Source: DATLLN01 sp963720885 (GTDB taxonomy: Bacteria; Actinomycetota; Thermoleophilia; Gaiellales; JAICJC01). From it: DNA of 64,000 bases. The stretch lies in the NCBI GenBank assembly GCA_963720885.1, contig CAVRGW010000006.1:248001-312000 (forward strand). The letters are read 5' to 3'. The notes under the pieces were generated by a model. The model made no database searches, was not told the DNA's origin, and worked only from the letters and a program-made list of their open reading frames with translations. Within the stretch, counting starts at the first letter, position 1. Every line of letters starts with the position of its first letter. A program made the translations under genes and the position numbers. Of this stretch, positions 6,976-17,214 are shown piece after piece.

Positions 6976-9947
6976 TCAGTGCGCGGGGAGGTTGGGCGAG
7001 TCGTCGCCCAGCGCAGCCTTCACCTGCGGCGCGAAGCGCTGCAGCAGCAGCGCCGCCAGCAGCAGCACCGAGCCGGTGACGATGAACGAGATCGCCCGGG
7101 TCATCGCGGTCAGGAACGCCAGGTCGTAGACGAACAGCTTGCCCAGCGCGACGAACAGCAGCGCGATCCCGCCGACGCGCAACGCCCGCCGGTCGCCGCG
7201 CAGCGAGAGCACGACCAGTATCAGCCCGACCACGACCCAGCTGATCGAGACCACCATGTGGCCCTGCTGGAACCCGTCGCGCACGGAGCTTTCGGAGCTC
7301 GGGTTTGCGAGCACCTGCGTCATGCCGAGCACCGCGGCCGCCAGCGTCCACAGGCCGGCAGCGCCGGCCAGGTAGACGAGCAGCGTCGACGCGCGCATCC
7401 GGCCGAAGGTCAGCTGCCGGATCGAGGCGGATGATCTGGCTGCGGCCGCGGCCAGGAACAGCGCAGCCGTCGCGGCCACCGCCGCGGCCAGGCCGGACGC
7501 CGGCGCGTGCGAGGTCTGGAACAGCATCCGCGGCGTCTCGTAGACGACGACCACGACGCCGGCGATCGCCAGCGCGCTGCTCACGCCCATGTAGACCATC
7601 GCGGCGCGGTCGAGTCGGTCACGCAGCCATCGCGGCCACTCCAGAGCGACAATGCTCGCCAGGCACGACAGCCCTGCGACCACGACAACCGGATACTGAC
7701 CGGGCAACAGCATGGCAGCCAGCTGCGCCGACAGCGCGAACGGCAGCCACAGCGCGTACGAGCGTCGGCGCGGATCGAGGAACGCGAGCGCGAGCAGCAG
7801 CGACGACGCAGTGGCGATCGCGATGCTCTCCCACCCGGCGGTGACGCCGTGGTCGACGATCGCGTCGAGCGACTCGTCATACCCCCACGCCGTGCCCACA
7901 CCGAGCCCGATCAGCGCGGCGCTGCCGGCGATCAGCGGCCACGGCGTCAGCACGCGCCGTACGACCGGCACCTGGACAGCCGCCGCCAGCACGCCGGCCA
8001 GCACCAGCCACGACCAGGTCGCATACGGCATCTCGAGCGCCTCGGCGAGCATGTACGCGAGCACGGCCACCGGAACCAGCACACCGTGCTCGACCAGCTG
8101 CCGCCGCGGCCGGCGGATCGACCACGCCAGCACGCAGCCGGAGACCAGCAGGGCGGCGATGCCGACCATGCCATCGCGGGCGCCGAAGCCGGACCAGTCG
8201 GCCGCGACCAGATCCTCGACCGGCGAGGTGACGGCGAGCGCGACCTCCGCTCCGGCGATCCACCAGCCGGCGGCGATCACCAGCGCCATGTCGTCGTGCA
8301 GCCAGGAGATCATCAGCTTCGAGCGGCGATAGCCGAACAGCGCAGCCGCGATCGCGGCGTAGGCAACGACCGCCTGCTCGGCATCCAGCGACCACACGGG
8401 CAGATAGCCGATCGCCAGTGCGGGCAACAGCCACAGCGCAACGCGCTCCGGCCGCGGCACCCACCGCGTGCCGTAGCAGTAGGCGATGCCGGCCAGCGCG
8501 ATCGCCGCGAGCGCGATCGACCCGTCCCACGATCCGGCGCCGATGTGCGCCAGGTGCTCGGACGTCGGCCAGACGACGGTCAGCGCGCCGATCGTCGCCA
8601 GCACCAGATACGCGCCCGAGGCCAGCGTCAGCCGGACCTGCCGCGTCCGGCTGCGTCCGGCGATCCGCTCGGCGGCCAGCACCAGCAAGGCGGCCTCCGC
8701 AGCCCACGCACAGACCTGCGCCGGGCCGCCGAGCAGCAGCCCGGTGGCGGTCGCCGCCGCAGCCAGCGCGAACGACGCGATCAGATCGGTCAGGTTGGCA
8801 TGCGGCCGGCGGATCGCATACGGCAGCGCCGCGAACACGGCCCACACCGCCGCGACGGCGAGCATCGCCATGCCGGCGATCGAGTGGCCGTCGAGATGCC
8901 GGTCGCCGGCGAACAGGAACGCGGCGCTGGTGGACAGGGTGAAGGACGCGGAGACGGCGAGGCCGCCCAGCCAGCCGATCGCGTCGCGTCGGGCGGGCGA
9001 GAGTTCGAGCAGGAACGCGGTCGCCATCAGCAGCAGCGCGACCACGATCGTTGCCACCATCGACACGGTGAACCCGGTGTCGCCGGCGGAGACGAGCAGC
9101 AGCGCGACCGCCTCGAGGAACCCGAGCAGCGCGGTCGATGCGACCACCCACCGCCAGCGCAGGACGTGGAACAGCGGCAGCGCCGCGGCCAGCATCAATG
9201 AGGAGAACAGCACGCCACCGCCGGTGACGTCGCCGCTGATCGGGATCGGCGCGATCATCGCCGCCGACAGGCCGAACACCGCCAGCCGCTCCTCGCGGAT
9301 GCGGATGCCGACGCCGACGGCCAGCGCCGCGATCGCCGCAGCCAGCGGCGAGGCGACCTCGGCGCCGAAGAAGCCGTAGAGGGAGGTCGACGCCCAGAGC
9401 GTCGCGTAGAGCCCGGCGATGCCGACGCCCGCCGCGGCGAGGATCGCGTCGGCCCGCCACGCGCGGCGGTCGAGCTCGATGGCGGCGCCCGAGCAGGCCG
9501 AGCGACACGATCAGCCCCAGGCCGACCCGCATCTCGGGCGTCACCCATCCGCGGCTGGCGGCCATCACGAACAGCAGCACGATGCCGAGCGCCGTCGCCA
9601 CGCCGCCTGCCCAGGCAAGGGTGCGCGCGGTGAACGCCTGCTCCGCGACCTTGCCCCAGTCGATCGGCGGCCGCGGCGGCGGTGCGGGCGGCATCTTGCG
9701 CTGCGGCTCGGGAGCAGGCGCTCGGAGCCGTCGCCGGCGGCGGGAGCGGCGCAGGCCGCGGCGGCGGCTGCGACCAGGCGATCGGGCGCAGCGGGGGCGG
9801 CGCGGCGGCGGCCGGCTTCTCCTCGGCGGGCCATGTGGCGCCCGTGAGCGCGGCAACAAGAACTTCGAGATCCTCGACGCGCTGGTTGAGAAGCCGGACC
9901 TCGCGGTGGAGTTCGCGAACGTCGTCTGTGTGGCCGGAGTCGCTCAT
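6976..9947 (-). CDS. DUF2339 large membrane protein, frame-broken twice
   Basis: About 990 residues are encoded in three frame segments. The N-terminus (MSDSGHTDDVRELHREVRLL) forms a short coiled coil, a Pro/Ala-rich linker follows, and the remainder is more than 20 hydrophobic segments, the DUF2339 pattern. The first membrane part begins with the conserved stretch PIDWGKVAEQAFTARTLAWAGG. Frames change near 9720 and 9486, and each is repaired by removing one base; the span is two bases longer than a multiple of three, as expected. AAGGTGA precedes the ATG by five bases. The function of DUF2339 proteins is unknown. The breaks look like sequence errors because both sides remain well conserved. 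Confidence 0.82.
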
Positions 9948-10002
9948 GCGATCACCTTGTCGCTGCGTAGTCGGCAGGTTGGCGGCGTCGCTGTAGTCCG
10001 AC

Positions 10003-10040
10003 GCTCACTCTTATAGCTTCAATGCTATATCAGTGTGAGC
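10003..10040. promoter_or_regulatory. 38-bp imperfect palindrome
   Basis: The arms GCTCAC-tct-TATAGC and GCTATA-tcagt-GTGAGC surround a six-base spacer; the right arm carries two extra bases. The site lies between the end of the oxidoreductase operon and the start of the DUF2339 gene, 55 bases before its ATG. It could be an operator for DUF2339 or a hairpin terminator for the operon that ends at 10059. No poly-T run follows. Confidence 0.45.
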
Positions 10041-10058
10041 GGGAATGCAACCAGGACT

Positions 10059-11060
10059 TCACGATCCGACCGCAACGCGCTCGCCGGTCTCGATCGCGCG
10101 CTCGCACGCAAGCAGCGTGCGCAGCGTGTGCAGCGCGTCCGCAGGGGTGCACGGCACCAGCGACGGATCGCCCGCGCGCGCCGCCTCGAGGAACCGGTCG
10201 ATCGACGACTCGCGCGGATCGGCCGCGGCGGTGCTGTCGACCTCCCGCCCGCCGGCCCGCCCGGTCAGGCGGAACGCCGGATCGAGCTGCAGCAAGAGCG
10301 CAGCCTCGGGCGCCTGCACGTCCAGCGAGTACACCGCCGGATCCTGCACCTCCGTCCAGGCGACGTGCAGCGAGCCGATCCCTCCGCTCGCGAACCGCAT
10401 GACCACCGAGACGGCGTCATCAAGCCGGGCACCGACGACGCCGGCCAGCGCCAGCGTCCCCGTCGAGGCCGTCCCCTGCACCCACTCGACCGGCCCGGCA
10501 ATCGCGATCTGCAGATCGACGTCGTGGCTGCCCAGCTCGTACAGGATGCCGCCGCTCCGCCGCTGGTCGGTGAACCACGACTCGGTGTGCAGATCGCCGC
10601 GCCCGCTCTCGGTGTGCCCGAAGCTGCGGCTGACCAGCATGCCCGGCGCCGCCCCGCCGAGCAGCGCGCGCAGCTCCGCCACGACGTCCAGGCTCCGCCA
10701 CTGGTAGCCGACACCGCAGACGGCGCCGCTGCTCCGCCAGGCGTCCACGATGGCCGCGCCGTCGTCGGCGTCGCGGGCCAGCGGCTTCTCCAGATACACG
10801 GCCAGGCCCCGCTCGAACGCGGCGATCGCCGGCGGTGCGTGCACCCCCGGCGGCGTGCAGACGAACACGGCGTCCAGCGACTCGCCGTCGAGCATCGCCG
10901 CCCAGTCGGTGTGCGCCGTCGCCCCGGTGCGGGCGGCGAGCTGCGACGCGCGCTCCGCGTCGGTGTCGCACACGGCGGCAACGGTCACACCGTCGCGGCG
11001 CTCGAGCACCGCGATGTGGCGCTGGGCGATGGCGCCGGCGCCGATCAGGGCGACCCTCAC
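10059..11060 (-). CDS. Gfo/Idh/MocA-family oxidoreductase
   Basis: This 333-residue NAD(P)-dependent dehydrogenase begins with a Rossmann motif, VRVALIGAGAIAQRHIAVL, and contains the family signature EKP (YLEKPLARDADD). The C-terminal alpha/beta domain includes ELGSHDVDLQIAIAG with the conserved catalytic His/Asp region. The GTG start is fixed by a GTGA overlap with the VOC gene. It closes a six-gene operon and resembles the dehydrogenase two genes upstream; both end in CERAIETG, so they are probably an old duplication. Substrates of this family are sugars, inositols and related polyols; the exact one is not visible. Confidence 0.9.
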   Translation of the reverse strand: MRVALIGAGAIAQRHIAVLERRDGVTVAAVCDTDAERASQLAARTGATAHTDWAAMLDGESLDAVFVCTPPGVHAPPAIAAFERGLAVYLEKPLARDADDGAAIVDAWRSSGAVCGVGYQWRSLDVVAELRALLGGAAPGMLVSRSFGHTESGRGDLHTESWFTDQRRSGGILYELGSHDVDLQIAIAGPVEWVQGTASTGTLALAGVVGARLDDAVSVVMRFASGGIGSLHVAWTEVQDPAVYSLDVQAPEAALLLQLDPAFRLTGRAGGREVDSTAAADPRESSIDRFLEAARAGDPSLVPCTPADALHTLRTLLACERAIETGERVAVGS

Positions 11061-11458
11061 GGCCGCTCCGGACGCCGCATGAACTGGTACTGGACGCCGC
11101 CGCTGGTCTCGGCCGTCGTCCAGATCATCTCCGCATCGCCCGAGAGCCACGGCGGCCAGGACACCTCGACGCCACGCGCCTCCAGGCCGTCGCGGATCTC
11201 CTCCAGCGGCGAGTCGACCTCGAACGCGATGTGCTCGATCCGCGCCCGCTCGCCCGCGGGCAGGCGGCGCGCCCGGGCCTCGGGGTCGCGCACGTCGATC
11301 AGCTCGACGCTGGCGTCGCCGCAGGGGTAGTACTCGGCGTGGCTCTCGGCGCCGTCGGAGCTGCGGCCAAGCGACAGCCCCAGCGCCTCGAGCTGCGCGA
11401 CGTGCGCGTCGAGGTCGGCGACGACGATGCCCACGTGATCGATCCGCCGCAGCCTCAC
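11057..11458 (-). CDS. VOC (glyoxalase/bleomycin-resistance superfamily) protein
   Basis: This 133-residue single-domain protein begins RRIDHVGIVVADLDAHVAQL, the first beta-alpha-beta unit of the vicinal oxygen chelate fold. It carries candidate metal ligands His7, His70-region (IEHIAFEV) and a C-terminal acidic residue. It resembles methylmalonyl-CoA epimerase-type and lactoylglutathione lyase-type proteins. It overlaps both neighbours by four bases between two Gfo/Idh/MocA dehydrogenases, so it probably epimerises or cleaves an intermediate of the same pathway. Confidence 0.85.
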   Translation of the reverse strand: MRLRRIDHVGIVVADLDAHVAQLEALGLSLGRSSDGAESHAEYYPCGDASVELIDVRDPEARARRLPAGERARIEHIAFEVDSPLEEIRDGLEARGVEVSWPPWLSGDAEMIWTTAETSGGVQYQFMRRPERP

Positions 11459-12435
11459 AGCTCCACCCGCAGCCCGGTCTCGATCGCCCGCTCGCAGGCC
11501 AGCGCGACCGCCAGCGTCCGGATCGCGTCGGCCGGCGGACAGAAGATCCGCGACGTGTTGCCGGTTCGGACAACCTCGAGGAACCGGTCGATCGACCGGA
11601 ACATCGGCTCACCGTGCTCGGTCGCGAGCCGCTCGCCGCGCGAGGTACCTGTCAGCCGATACGCCTCCGGGCCGAGCTCCAGCGCGAGTGTTGCCTCCTC
11701 GGCCAGCACGTCGGTCGCGTACAGCTCGGGCTGCCCGTCCCGCGACCACACGCTGTGCACGGCGCCGAGCGCGCCGTCGGCGAAGTGGAACACCAGCGAG
11801 ATCGAATCGTCGATCGACGCCGGCGCGTCCGGCCGGGCGAGCCGCACGGAGCCGGCGGTCGCCTCGACAGCGGCGATCTCGCCGGCGATAGCCCGCTGCA
11901 GGTCGATGTGGTGGCTGCCCCGCTCCAGGATCTGCCCGCCGCCCTGCGCCTGGTCCATGAACCACGGCCGTCCGGCGACCGGCCCGTAGTTGCGGCCGAC
12001 CAGCATCCCCACCCGCTGTCCGGCAAGCGCGGCGCGCACCTCGTCCAGCAGCTCCGTGGCGTGCCACTGGTAGCCGACGACGCAGATGCCCGGCCCCGCG
12101 CGGGCGGCTGCGACGATCGCCTCCGCGTCGTCCATCGTGCGGGCGATCGGCTTCTCGAGGTAGACGTGGATGCCGGCGGCCAGCGCCGCCAGCACCGGAT
12201 CGCGGTGGTGCAGTGGCGGCGTGCACACCCACAGCACGTCCAACCGCTCGCGCTCCAGCATCTCCTCCCACCGCTCGTACGCCTGCGCGCCGCGCGGCCC
12301 GGCGATCGCCTCGGCCTTCCCGCGGTCGATGTCACACGCGGCAACGAGGTCGACGCCGTCGGCGGCGTCGATCGCCGGCACGTGCACCCGGGCGATCCAG
12401 CCGCCGCCCACGATGCCCGCCCGAAGCGGTGTCAT
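11455..12435 (-). CDS. Gfo/Idh/MocA-family oxidoreductase
   Basis: The 326-residue protein has the N-terminal Rossmann motif GIVGGGWIARVHVPAI, the signature YLEKPIARTMDD, and GSHHIDLQRAIAG in the substrate domain. It is homologous to the product of the last gene in this operon over its whole length. Both of its ends overlap neighbouring genes by four bases. A reduction or oxidation of a polyol or keto-sugar is likely; the substrate is unknown. Confidence 0.9.
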   Translation of the reverse strand: MTPLRAGIVGGGWIARVHVPAIDAADGVDLVAACDIDRGKAEAIAGPRGAQAYERWEEMLERERLDVLWVCTPPLHHRDPVLAALAAGIHVYLEKPIARTMDDAEAIVAAARAGPGICVVGYQWHATELLDEVRAALAGQRVGMLVGRNYGPVAGRPWFMDQAQGGGQILERGSHHIDLQRAIAGEIAAVEATAGSVRLARPDAPASIDDSISLVFHFADGALGAVHSVWSRDGQPELYATDVLAEEATLALELGPEAYRLTGTSRGERLATEHGEPMFRSIDRFLEVVRTGNTSRIFCPPADAIRTLAVALACERAIETGLRVEL

Positions 12436-13400
12436 CCCGGCATCTCGAGCAGCAGCTTGCCGAGCTTGCCAGGCTCGCGCACGGCGTCCAGCGCATCCGC
12501 GGCGTCATCCAGCGGGAACGTGCGATCGACCAGCGGCACCATCGTGCCGTCGGCCAGGAACGGGAGGATCCGCCGGGCGAATGCCTGCAGCAGCGCGCCC
12601 TTCTCCTCTGCCGGGCGCGTGCGCAGCGTCGTTGCCATCAGCCTGCCGCGCTTCTGCATCAGCGCGCGCAGGTCGATCACCGCCTCGTCCCCGGGCTTGG
12701 CGCCGACCACGATCACGCGGCCGCCACGGGCGATCGACGCGATGTTGCCCGGCATGTGCGGCGCGCCGACCAGCTCCAGCACCACGTCCGCACCGCCCAG
12801 CTCCTGCGTCCGCGCGAACGCCTCGTCGGCGCCGAACACCTCGGCGCCCAGCTCCGCGACCCGCGGCCGCAGCGCCTCGTTGCGCACGTTGGCGACGACC
12901 CGCGCGCCCAGCGCGCGCGCGATCTGCACGGCCGCCGTGCCGACGCCGCCGCTGGCGCCGTTGACCAGCAGCGTGTCGCCGGACTGCAGGCCGGCCTGCA
13001 GCACGGCCGCGTCGAACGCCGTCAGGAACGCCTCGGGAGCGGCCGCCGCCTGGGCGTCGTCCAGCGCGTCCGGCACCCGGGCCAGCTCGCGTTCGTTCGC
13101 GACCACGCGGGTGGCGTGTCCACCGCCACCGACCAGCCCGAACACGCGGTCGCCGACGCCGAACGCAGTGGCGTCGGGCCCGGTCGCGACCACCGTGCCG
13201 GCCACCTCGAGCCCGGGGATGTCGGCCGGCGATCCCGGCGGCACCGGGTGGCGACCCTCGCGCTGCAGCGCGTCAGCCGGGTTGACGCCGCTGAACCGCG
13301 GCTCGATCAGCACCTCGAACTTGGCGGGCTCCGGGTCGGGCCGATCGGTCACCGTGACGACCTCGCGGCCGCCGACGCCCGTGAAGACAACACACCTCAT
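12432..13400 (-). CDS. Zinc-independent NADPH:quinone oxidoreductase-like MDR protein
   Basis: This 322-residue medium-chain dehydrogenase/reductase has the GroES-like N-terminal domain (FSGVNPADALQREGRHPVPPG, PGLEVAGTVVATGPDATAF) and a Rossmann domain starting at LLVNGASGGVGTAAVQIARALGA. The zinc-binding cysteines of alcohol dehydrogenases are absent, which places it with quinone oxidoreductase/crotonyl-CoA reductase types. Its ATG overlaps the upstream stop (ATGA). The gene lies mid-operon between a PuuE-like hydrolase and a Gfo/Idh/MocA dehydrogenase. Confidence 0.9.
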   Translation of the reverse strand: MRCVVFTGVGGREVVTVTDRPDPEPAKFEVLIEPRFSGVNPADALQREGRHPVPPGSPADIPGLEVAGTVVATGPDATAFGVGDRVFGLVGGGGHATRVVANERELARVPDALDDAQAAAAPEAFLTAFDAAVLQAGLQSGDTLLVNGASGGVGTAAVQIARALGARVVANVRNEALRPRVAELGAEVFGADEAFARTQELGGADVVLELVGAPHMPGNIASIARGGRVIVVGAKPGDEAVIDLRALMQKRGRLMATTLRTRPAEEKGALLQAFARRILPFLADGTMVPLVDRTFPLDDAADALDAVREPGKLGKLLLEMPG

Positions 13401-14314
13401 GCCGGCGGGTAGCGCTCCAGCCACCAGCTGGCGATGTCGGCGCGGCGCATGAACCTGACGCCCGGCTGCGCCTGCGCGTGCTCGATGAACATCCGCAGCG
13501 CCGCGGCCCGCGCGGCCTGGCCGCTCCACCGCGCGTGCACGGCGACGGTCATCATCGTCCGCCGCTCGGCACCCTCGCGCAGCAGCTCGTCGAGTCCCAT
13601 CACCATCGTGTCGAGGAAGTCGCGCGGGCTGGCGAACCCCGGGTTCATCAGGTACCGGGAGTCGTTGTAGGTCTTCGAGTACGGGATCACCAGCATCGTG
13701 TTGCCGTCGATCGTCTCGTAGTACGGCACGTCGTCGGCCGAGCCCTCGGAGTGGTAGGTGAAGCCGCCCAGCTCGCGGAGGATGCCGCGCGAGTTCTCGC
13801 TGGGCCAGCCGCGGGAGTTCCAGCCGGCGGGCCGCCGGCCGAGCACCCGCTCGTACGTCTCGACGGCGCGGACGATCGACTCGCGCTCCTCGTCGGGCGG
13901 GTACGTCCAGGCCTCCGTCCACCGCCAGCCGTGGCCGAGCAGGTCATGGCCGCGCTCGTTCATCCACGCCGGCACCGCCGGGTTCAGCTCGAGCGCGACC
14001 GCCGCCGCCGACACCGTCACCGGCACGCCGGCCGCGTCGAAGATTCGCGCCAGCCGCCATACGCCCGCCCGGCTGCCGTACTCGTAGTGCGACTCGGTGC
14101 CCTCGTCGCGCTGCGGCGGCTGGACGCCGGGGTCGGCGTACTCGCCCCAGCCGTCGTTGCGGTCGTCGCCCCACCGGACCGAGTACTCCGAGCCCTCCTC
14201 GTACACCAGCACCAGGTTGACGACGACCTGCGCGCCGTCGGGCCACTCCCAGGCCGGCGGCGTGCGCCCGTAGCCGACCAGGTCGCGGGCGCGAACCGCG
14301 TCGGGGATCGTCAC
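13397..14314 (-). CDS. PuuE-type allantoinase-like polysaccharide deacetylase family protein
   Basis: The 305-residue protein matches the PuuE branch of the NodB deacetylase family rather than sugar deacetylases. Supporting stretches are VNLVLVYEEGSEYSV, EYGSRAGVWRLARIFD, DLLGHGWRWTEAWTYPP, ADDVPYYETIDGNTMLVIPY and VAVHARWSGQAARAAAL. PuuE enzymes hydrolyse allantoin to allantoate without a bound metal. The GTG start is set by the GTGA overlap with the OsmC gene. With an allantoate-amidohydrolase-like gene at 18326 and a cyclic amidohydrolase at the left edge, a role in ureide or cyclic-amide breakdown is plausible, but the exact substrate is inferred. Confidence 0.85.
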   Translation of the reverse strand: MTIPDAVRARDLVGYGRTPPAWEWPDGAQVVVNLVLVYEEGSEYSVRWGDDRNDGWGEYADPGVQPPQRDEGTESHYEYGSRAGVWRLARIFDAAGVPVTVSAAAVALELNPAVPAWMNERGHDLLGHGWRWTEAWTYPPDEERESIVRAVETYERVLGRRPAGWNSRGWPSENSRGILRELGGFTYHSEGSADDVPYYETIDGNTMLVIPYSKTYNDSRYLMNPGFASPRDFLDTMVMGLDELLREGAERRTMMTVAVHARWSGQAARAAALRMFIEHAQAQPGVRFMRRADIASWWLERYPPA

Positions 14315-14748
14315 GCGGTCTCCGTGACGACGTCCGCCGTGACGTGCAGCGCGACCCTGCCGGAGATCGCCTGGCAGACCGGGCATTCTGCCTCGGCCTC
14401 GGCGATCAGGCCGCGGATCTGCTCCTCGGGCGCGGAAGACGCAACCCGCGTGTGCAGCGTCGCATCGGACAGGTGGTGGTGCGTCCCGTCGCCCCAGGAG
14501 AGGGTGGTCTGCACGGCCGTCTCGATCTCGCCCAGCGGGATCTTGCGGGCGCGGGCCATGCCGGTCAGCGTCGAGGTGAAGCAGTTGGCGAGCGCGGCGG
14601 CGAACAGCTCCTCGGGGTTCGACTCGCCGCCCGGGCCGCCCAGCTCCTCCTGGGTCGCCGTTGCCACGTCGAGCGAGCCCGATGTCCCCTCGATCCGGCC
14701 GTGATAGCCCTTCCAGCGCAGCTTTGCGGATGCGTTCAGTGAGTCCAT
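14311..14748 (-). CDS. OsmC/Ohr-family peroxiredoxin-like protein
   Basis: This 145-residue protein has both redox cysteines of the OsmC fold: the first in LANCFTSTL and the second in ECPVCQAI. The GGPGGESNPEELFAAALANC segment is typical of the family. These proteins reduce organic hydroperoxides. It is the first gene of the six-gene minus-strand operon, with the regulator gene diverging about 125 bp away. Confidence 0.92.
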   Translation of the reverse strand: MDSLNASAKLRWKGYHGRIEGTSGSLDVATATQEELGGPGGESNPEELFAAALANCFTSTLTGMARARKIPLGEIETAVQTTLSWGDGTHHHLSDATLHTRVASSAPEEQIRGLIAEAEAECPVCQAISGRVALHVTADVVTETA

Positions 14749-14872
14749 CGGATCAGTCTATCCACGGGCTTCCGCACCCTGCTAGGTTAGGTCCATCGCC
14801 ACCGAACCCGACAGCGAACAGCCCGCCGCAGTCTTCCAAGCGATCGACCGCGAGGCGCGCCTGTCGGACAAG

Positions 14873-15535
14873 GTGACGGACGCGATCCTCGAGATGATCG
14901 CCTCGGGACAGCTCAAACCGGGCGACGCGCTCCCGCCCGAGCGCGAGCTGGGAAACCAGTTCGGCGTCTCCCGCACGGTCATCCGCGAGGCCGTCCGGGC
15001 GCTCAGCGCGAAGGGCCTGCTGGAGGTGCGGAGCGGCAGCGGCGTGCGTCTCGTCGCCGTCGACGCCGAGACCGTCAGCGAGTCGATGCGCCACTTCGTC
15101 CAGGGCAGCATGATGGACTACTCGAAGGTCGACGAGGTGCGGCGGGTGCTCGAGGTGGCCGCCGCTGGGCTGGCCGCCGAACGCGCCACCGAGGACGATA
15201 TTGTCCGTATGGACGACACCATCGTCCGTTTCGAGAACGAGTGCTCGGATCTCGAGAAGAGCGTCCTCATCGATCTCGAGTTCCACCGCGTCGTCGCGTC
15301 GGCCACCCACAACGAGCTGTTCCTGGTGCTCCACGACTCGATCGGGGGGATGCTGGTCGAGGTGCGGCGCCGCAACCTCTCCCGCGGCCGTCCCGAGCGC
15401 CGGCTGGTGGTCAAGATGCACCAGCGGATCCGCGACGCCATCGCCGCCCACGATCCGCCGGCCGCGCAGGAGGCCATGCGCGACCACCTCGGCCACGTCC
15501 AGGCGACCTGGACGGACGAGACCGGCAGGCCCTGA
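14873..15535 (+). CDS. GntR-family transcriptional regulator, FCD (FadR-like) subfamily
   Basis: The protein of about 220 residues has an N-terminal winged helix (LKPGDALPPERELGNQFGVSRTVIREAVRAL) and an all-helical FCD effector domain. Metal-ligand-type residues are visible in EFHRVV and in the C-terminal MRDHL. From the GTG used here the first helix is short; the frame stays open to ATC at 14795 (RLSDKVTDAIL reads well upstream), but there is no ATG, GTG or TTG there. A rare ATC start or a base error may apply. FCD regulators respond to small carboxylates or amino acids. It diverges from the OsmC operon and converges with the ThDP-enzyme operon, either of which could be its target. Confidence 0.88.
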   Translation: MTDAILEMIASGQLKPGDALPPERELGNQFGVSRTVIREAVRALSAKGLLEVRSGSGVRLVAVDAETVSESMRHFVQGSMMDYSKVDEVRRVLEVAAAGLAAERATEDDIVRMDDTIVRFENECSDLEKSVLIDLEFHRVVASATHNELFLVLHDSIGGMLVEVRRRNLSRGRPERRLVVKMHQRIRDAIAAHDPPAAQEAMRDHLGHVQATWTDETGRP

Positions 15536-15539
15536 CCGC

Positions 15540-17190
15540 TCAGCCGGTCGCAAGCTCGTGCTCCTCGTGGGTCATCACCTCGAGCAGCGCGGCCTGCCCC
15601 GACTCCGTGCTGGCGATGCAGCGGTCGAGCGCGGCGCGCAGCTCGTCGGGCCGCTCGACCCGCTCGGTGTGGCCGCCGAGCGCCGTTGCCCACGTCGGCG
15701 TAGTCGCCGCTCAGCCGGTTGGCGGCGTCGCGCGCGACGGCGTCGGGCATCCACTCGCCGTACCCGCCCATCAGCCCGTTGTTCATGACGATCGTGAGGA
15801 TCGGGAGCCGTGCGCGCACGGCGGTCTCGAAGTCCATGCCGACCATGCCGAAGGCGGCGTCGCCCATGATGTTGACCGAGAGCCAGTCCGGCCGCGCGAG
15901 CTTCGCGCCCATGGCCAGGCCGAGGCCCGTGCCGAGCTGCGTCGACTTGCCCCAGCCCAGGTAGCCGCGCGGGCACGAGCGACTCGTAGAACGGCACGAT
16001 CTGGTCGCGCGGATGGCCGGCGTCATGCGTGACAACGGTGCGCGTGCGGTCGGCGACCTGCATCAGCTCCCACACGATCCGGTAGGGGCTGAGCGGCGCC
16101 GCGTCCGATTGCAGATGCGGCAGCCACGCCTCGGTGAACTCGGCGCGGGCGGCCGCCACCCGGCTCGGCGGAGTCGTCGTGCGCGGGCCGTCGCCGGCCA
16201 GCTGCCAGCAGCTGTCGCAGCACCAGCGTGACGTCGCCGACGCAGCCGAAGTCGACGTCGTAGCCGCAGCGCCAGGTCGCGGCGGTCGTTCGACGATCTG
16301 CCCGAGCGTCGCCCGCGACGGCAGCGGCGTGATGTACAGCGAGCGTGTGAAGCTCGTGCCGACGCCGAGGATCAGATCGGCCCGCTCGAAGAATCGGTCG
16401 ACGGCGCCGGCCGCGTGCGCGCCGCCGTGCCCAGCGACAGCGGGTGGTTCTCGGGGAACGCGCTCTTGCCGTTGAGCGTGGTGGCAACGGGCGTCCCGGT
16501 GCGCTCGGCGAGCGCGACCAGCTCGGCGGTGGCGCCGCCGTAGAGCACGCCCTGGCCGGCCAGGATCACCGGCGCCTTCGCGCCGGCGAGCATCCGCGCG
16601 GTCTGCTCGACGTCGCGCCGGCGCAGCCTGGCGAGACGCGGCGCCTCGATCGAGCGACGCGACCAGTCGGCGTCGCCGGGCGGCCCGTTCAGCACGTCGT
16701 TGGCGAGCGCGACGAGCACCGGGCCGTTGCGCACGCCGCGCAGCGCGTTCAGCGCGCGGCGGAAGATCTCCGGGCCGCGCGCCGGCGTCGTTCAGCGTCG
16801 CCGCCCAGCGCGTGATCGGCCGGTACGCGCCCTCGATCCGGAAGTTCGGCTCGCAGTCCTGCGTCGGCGACGGCATGCTCGGACGGGCAGAGCAGGATCG
16901 GGCTGCGGTCGCCGTAGGCCTGGGCGACGGCGCCGAACGCCGACTCCGCACCGGGCGCGTACTGCGTGACGCAGGGGAGGATCCGCTCGCCGTTCGTCGC
17001 CCGGGCGAAGCCGTCTGCGATGTTGACCGCCACTCGCTCCGTGCGGGTGATGATCGGACGCATGCCGATCAGCGACGCCGAGTTCAGCAGCCGGTTCTCG
17101 GGGAACCCGACGACGGACTCGGCGCCCTCTCGCTGCAGCAGTTCGAGCGATGCGGTCGGCGACGAGCGTCTCAGTCAACTGGTATACCAT
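15540..17190 (-). CDS. Thiamine-diphosphate-dependent enzyme (acetolactate synthase/carboligase-like), frame-broken
   Basis: About 547 residues can be reassembled across nine frame breaks (near 17142, 16880, 16780, 16425, 16290, 16262, 16200, 15975 and 15692). Eight are one surplus base and one a missing base; the net matches the span length. The N-terminal PYR domain contains the activator Glu in TRTERVAVNIADGFAR, a central domain reads NGPVLVALANDVLNG, and the C-terminal PP domain has GDAAFGMVGMDFETAVR with NN 30 residues later, the ThDP motif. Family members include acetolactate synthase, glyoxylate carboligase and sulfopyruvate decarboxylase. It is the last gene of an operon with an amidohydrolase and an aminotransferase; with ureide breakdown in view, a carboligase role is possible but unproven. 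Confidence 0.78.
17180..17189. promoter_or_regulatory. TGGTATACCA, candidate GntR/FCD operator
   Basis: This perfect 10-bp palindrome overlaps the ATG of the ThDP-enzyme gene. It fits the TGGT-N2-ACCA pattern bound by FadR-like regulators of the FCD group, one of which is encoded 1.7 kb away. Because it also encodes residues 1-4 (ATG-GTA-TAC-CAG), chance is possible. Confidence 0.4.
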
Positions 17191-17214
17191 AACACGGCAT
17201 ACACAGCGCCCGGA

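Noticed and set aside
7507..9201. Long plus-strand open frame opposite DUF2339 (564 codons, Arg/Gln/Asp-rich)
   Set aside because: It is the complement of a conserved membrane protein; its composition is the usual high-GC antisense shadow and it has no ribosome site.
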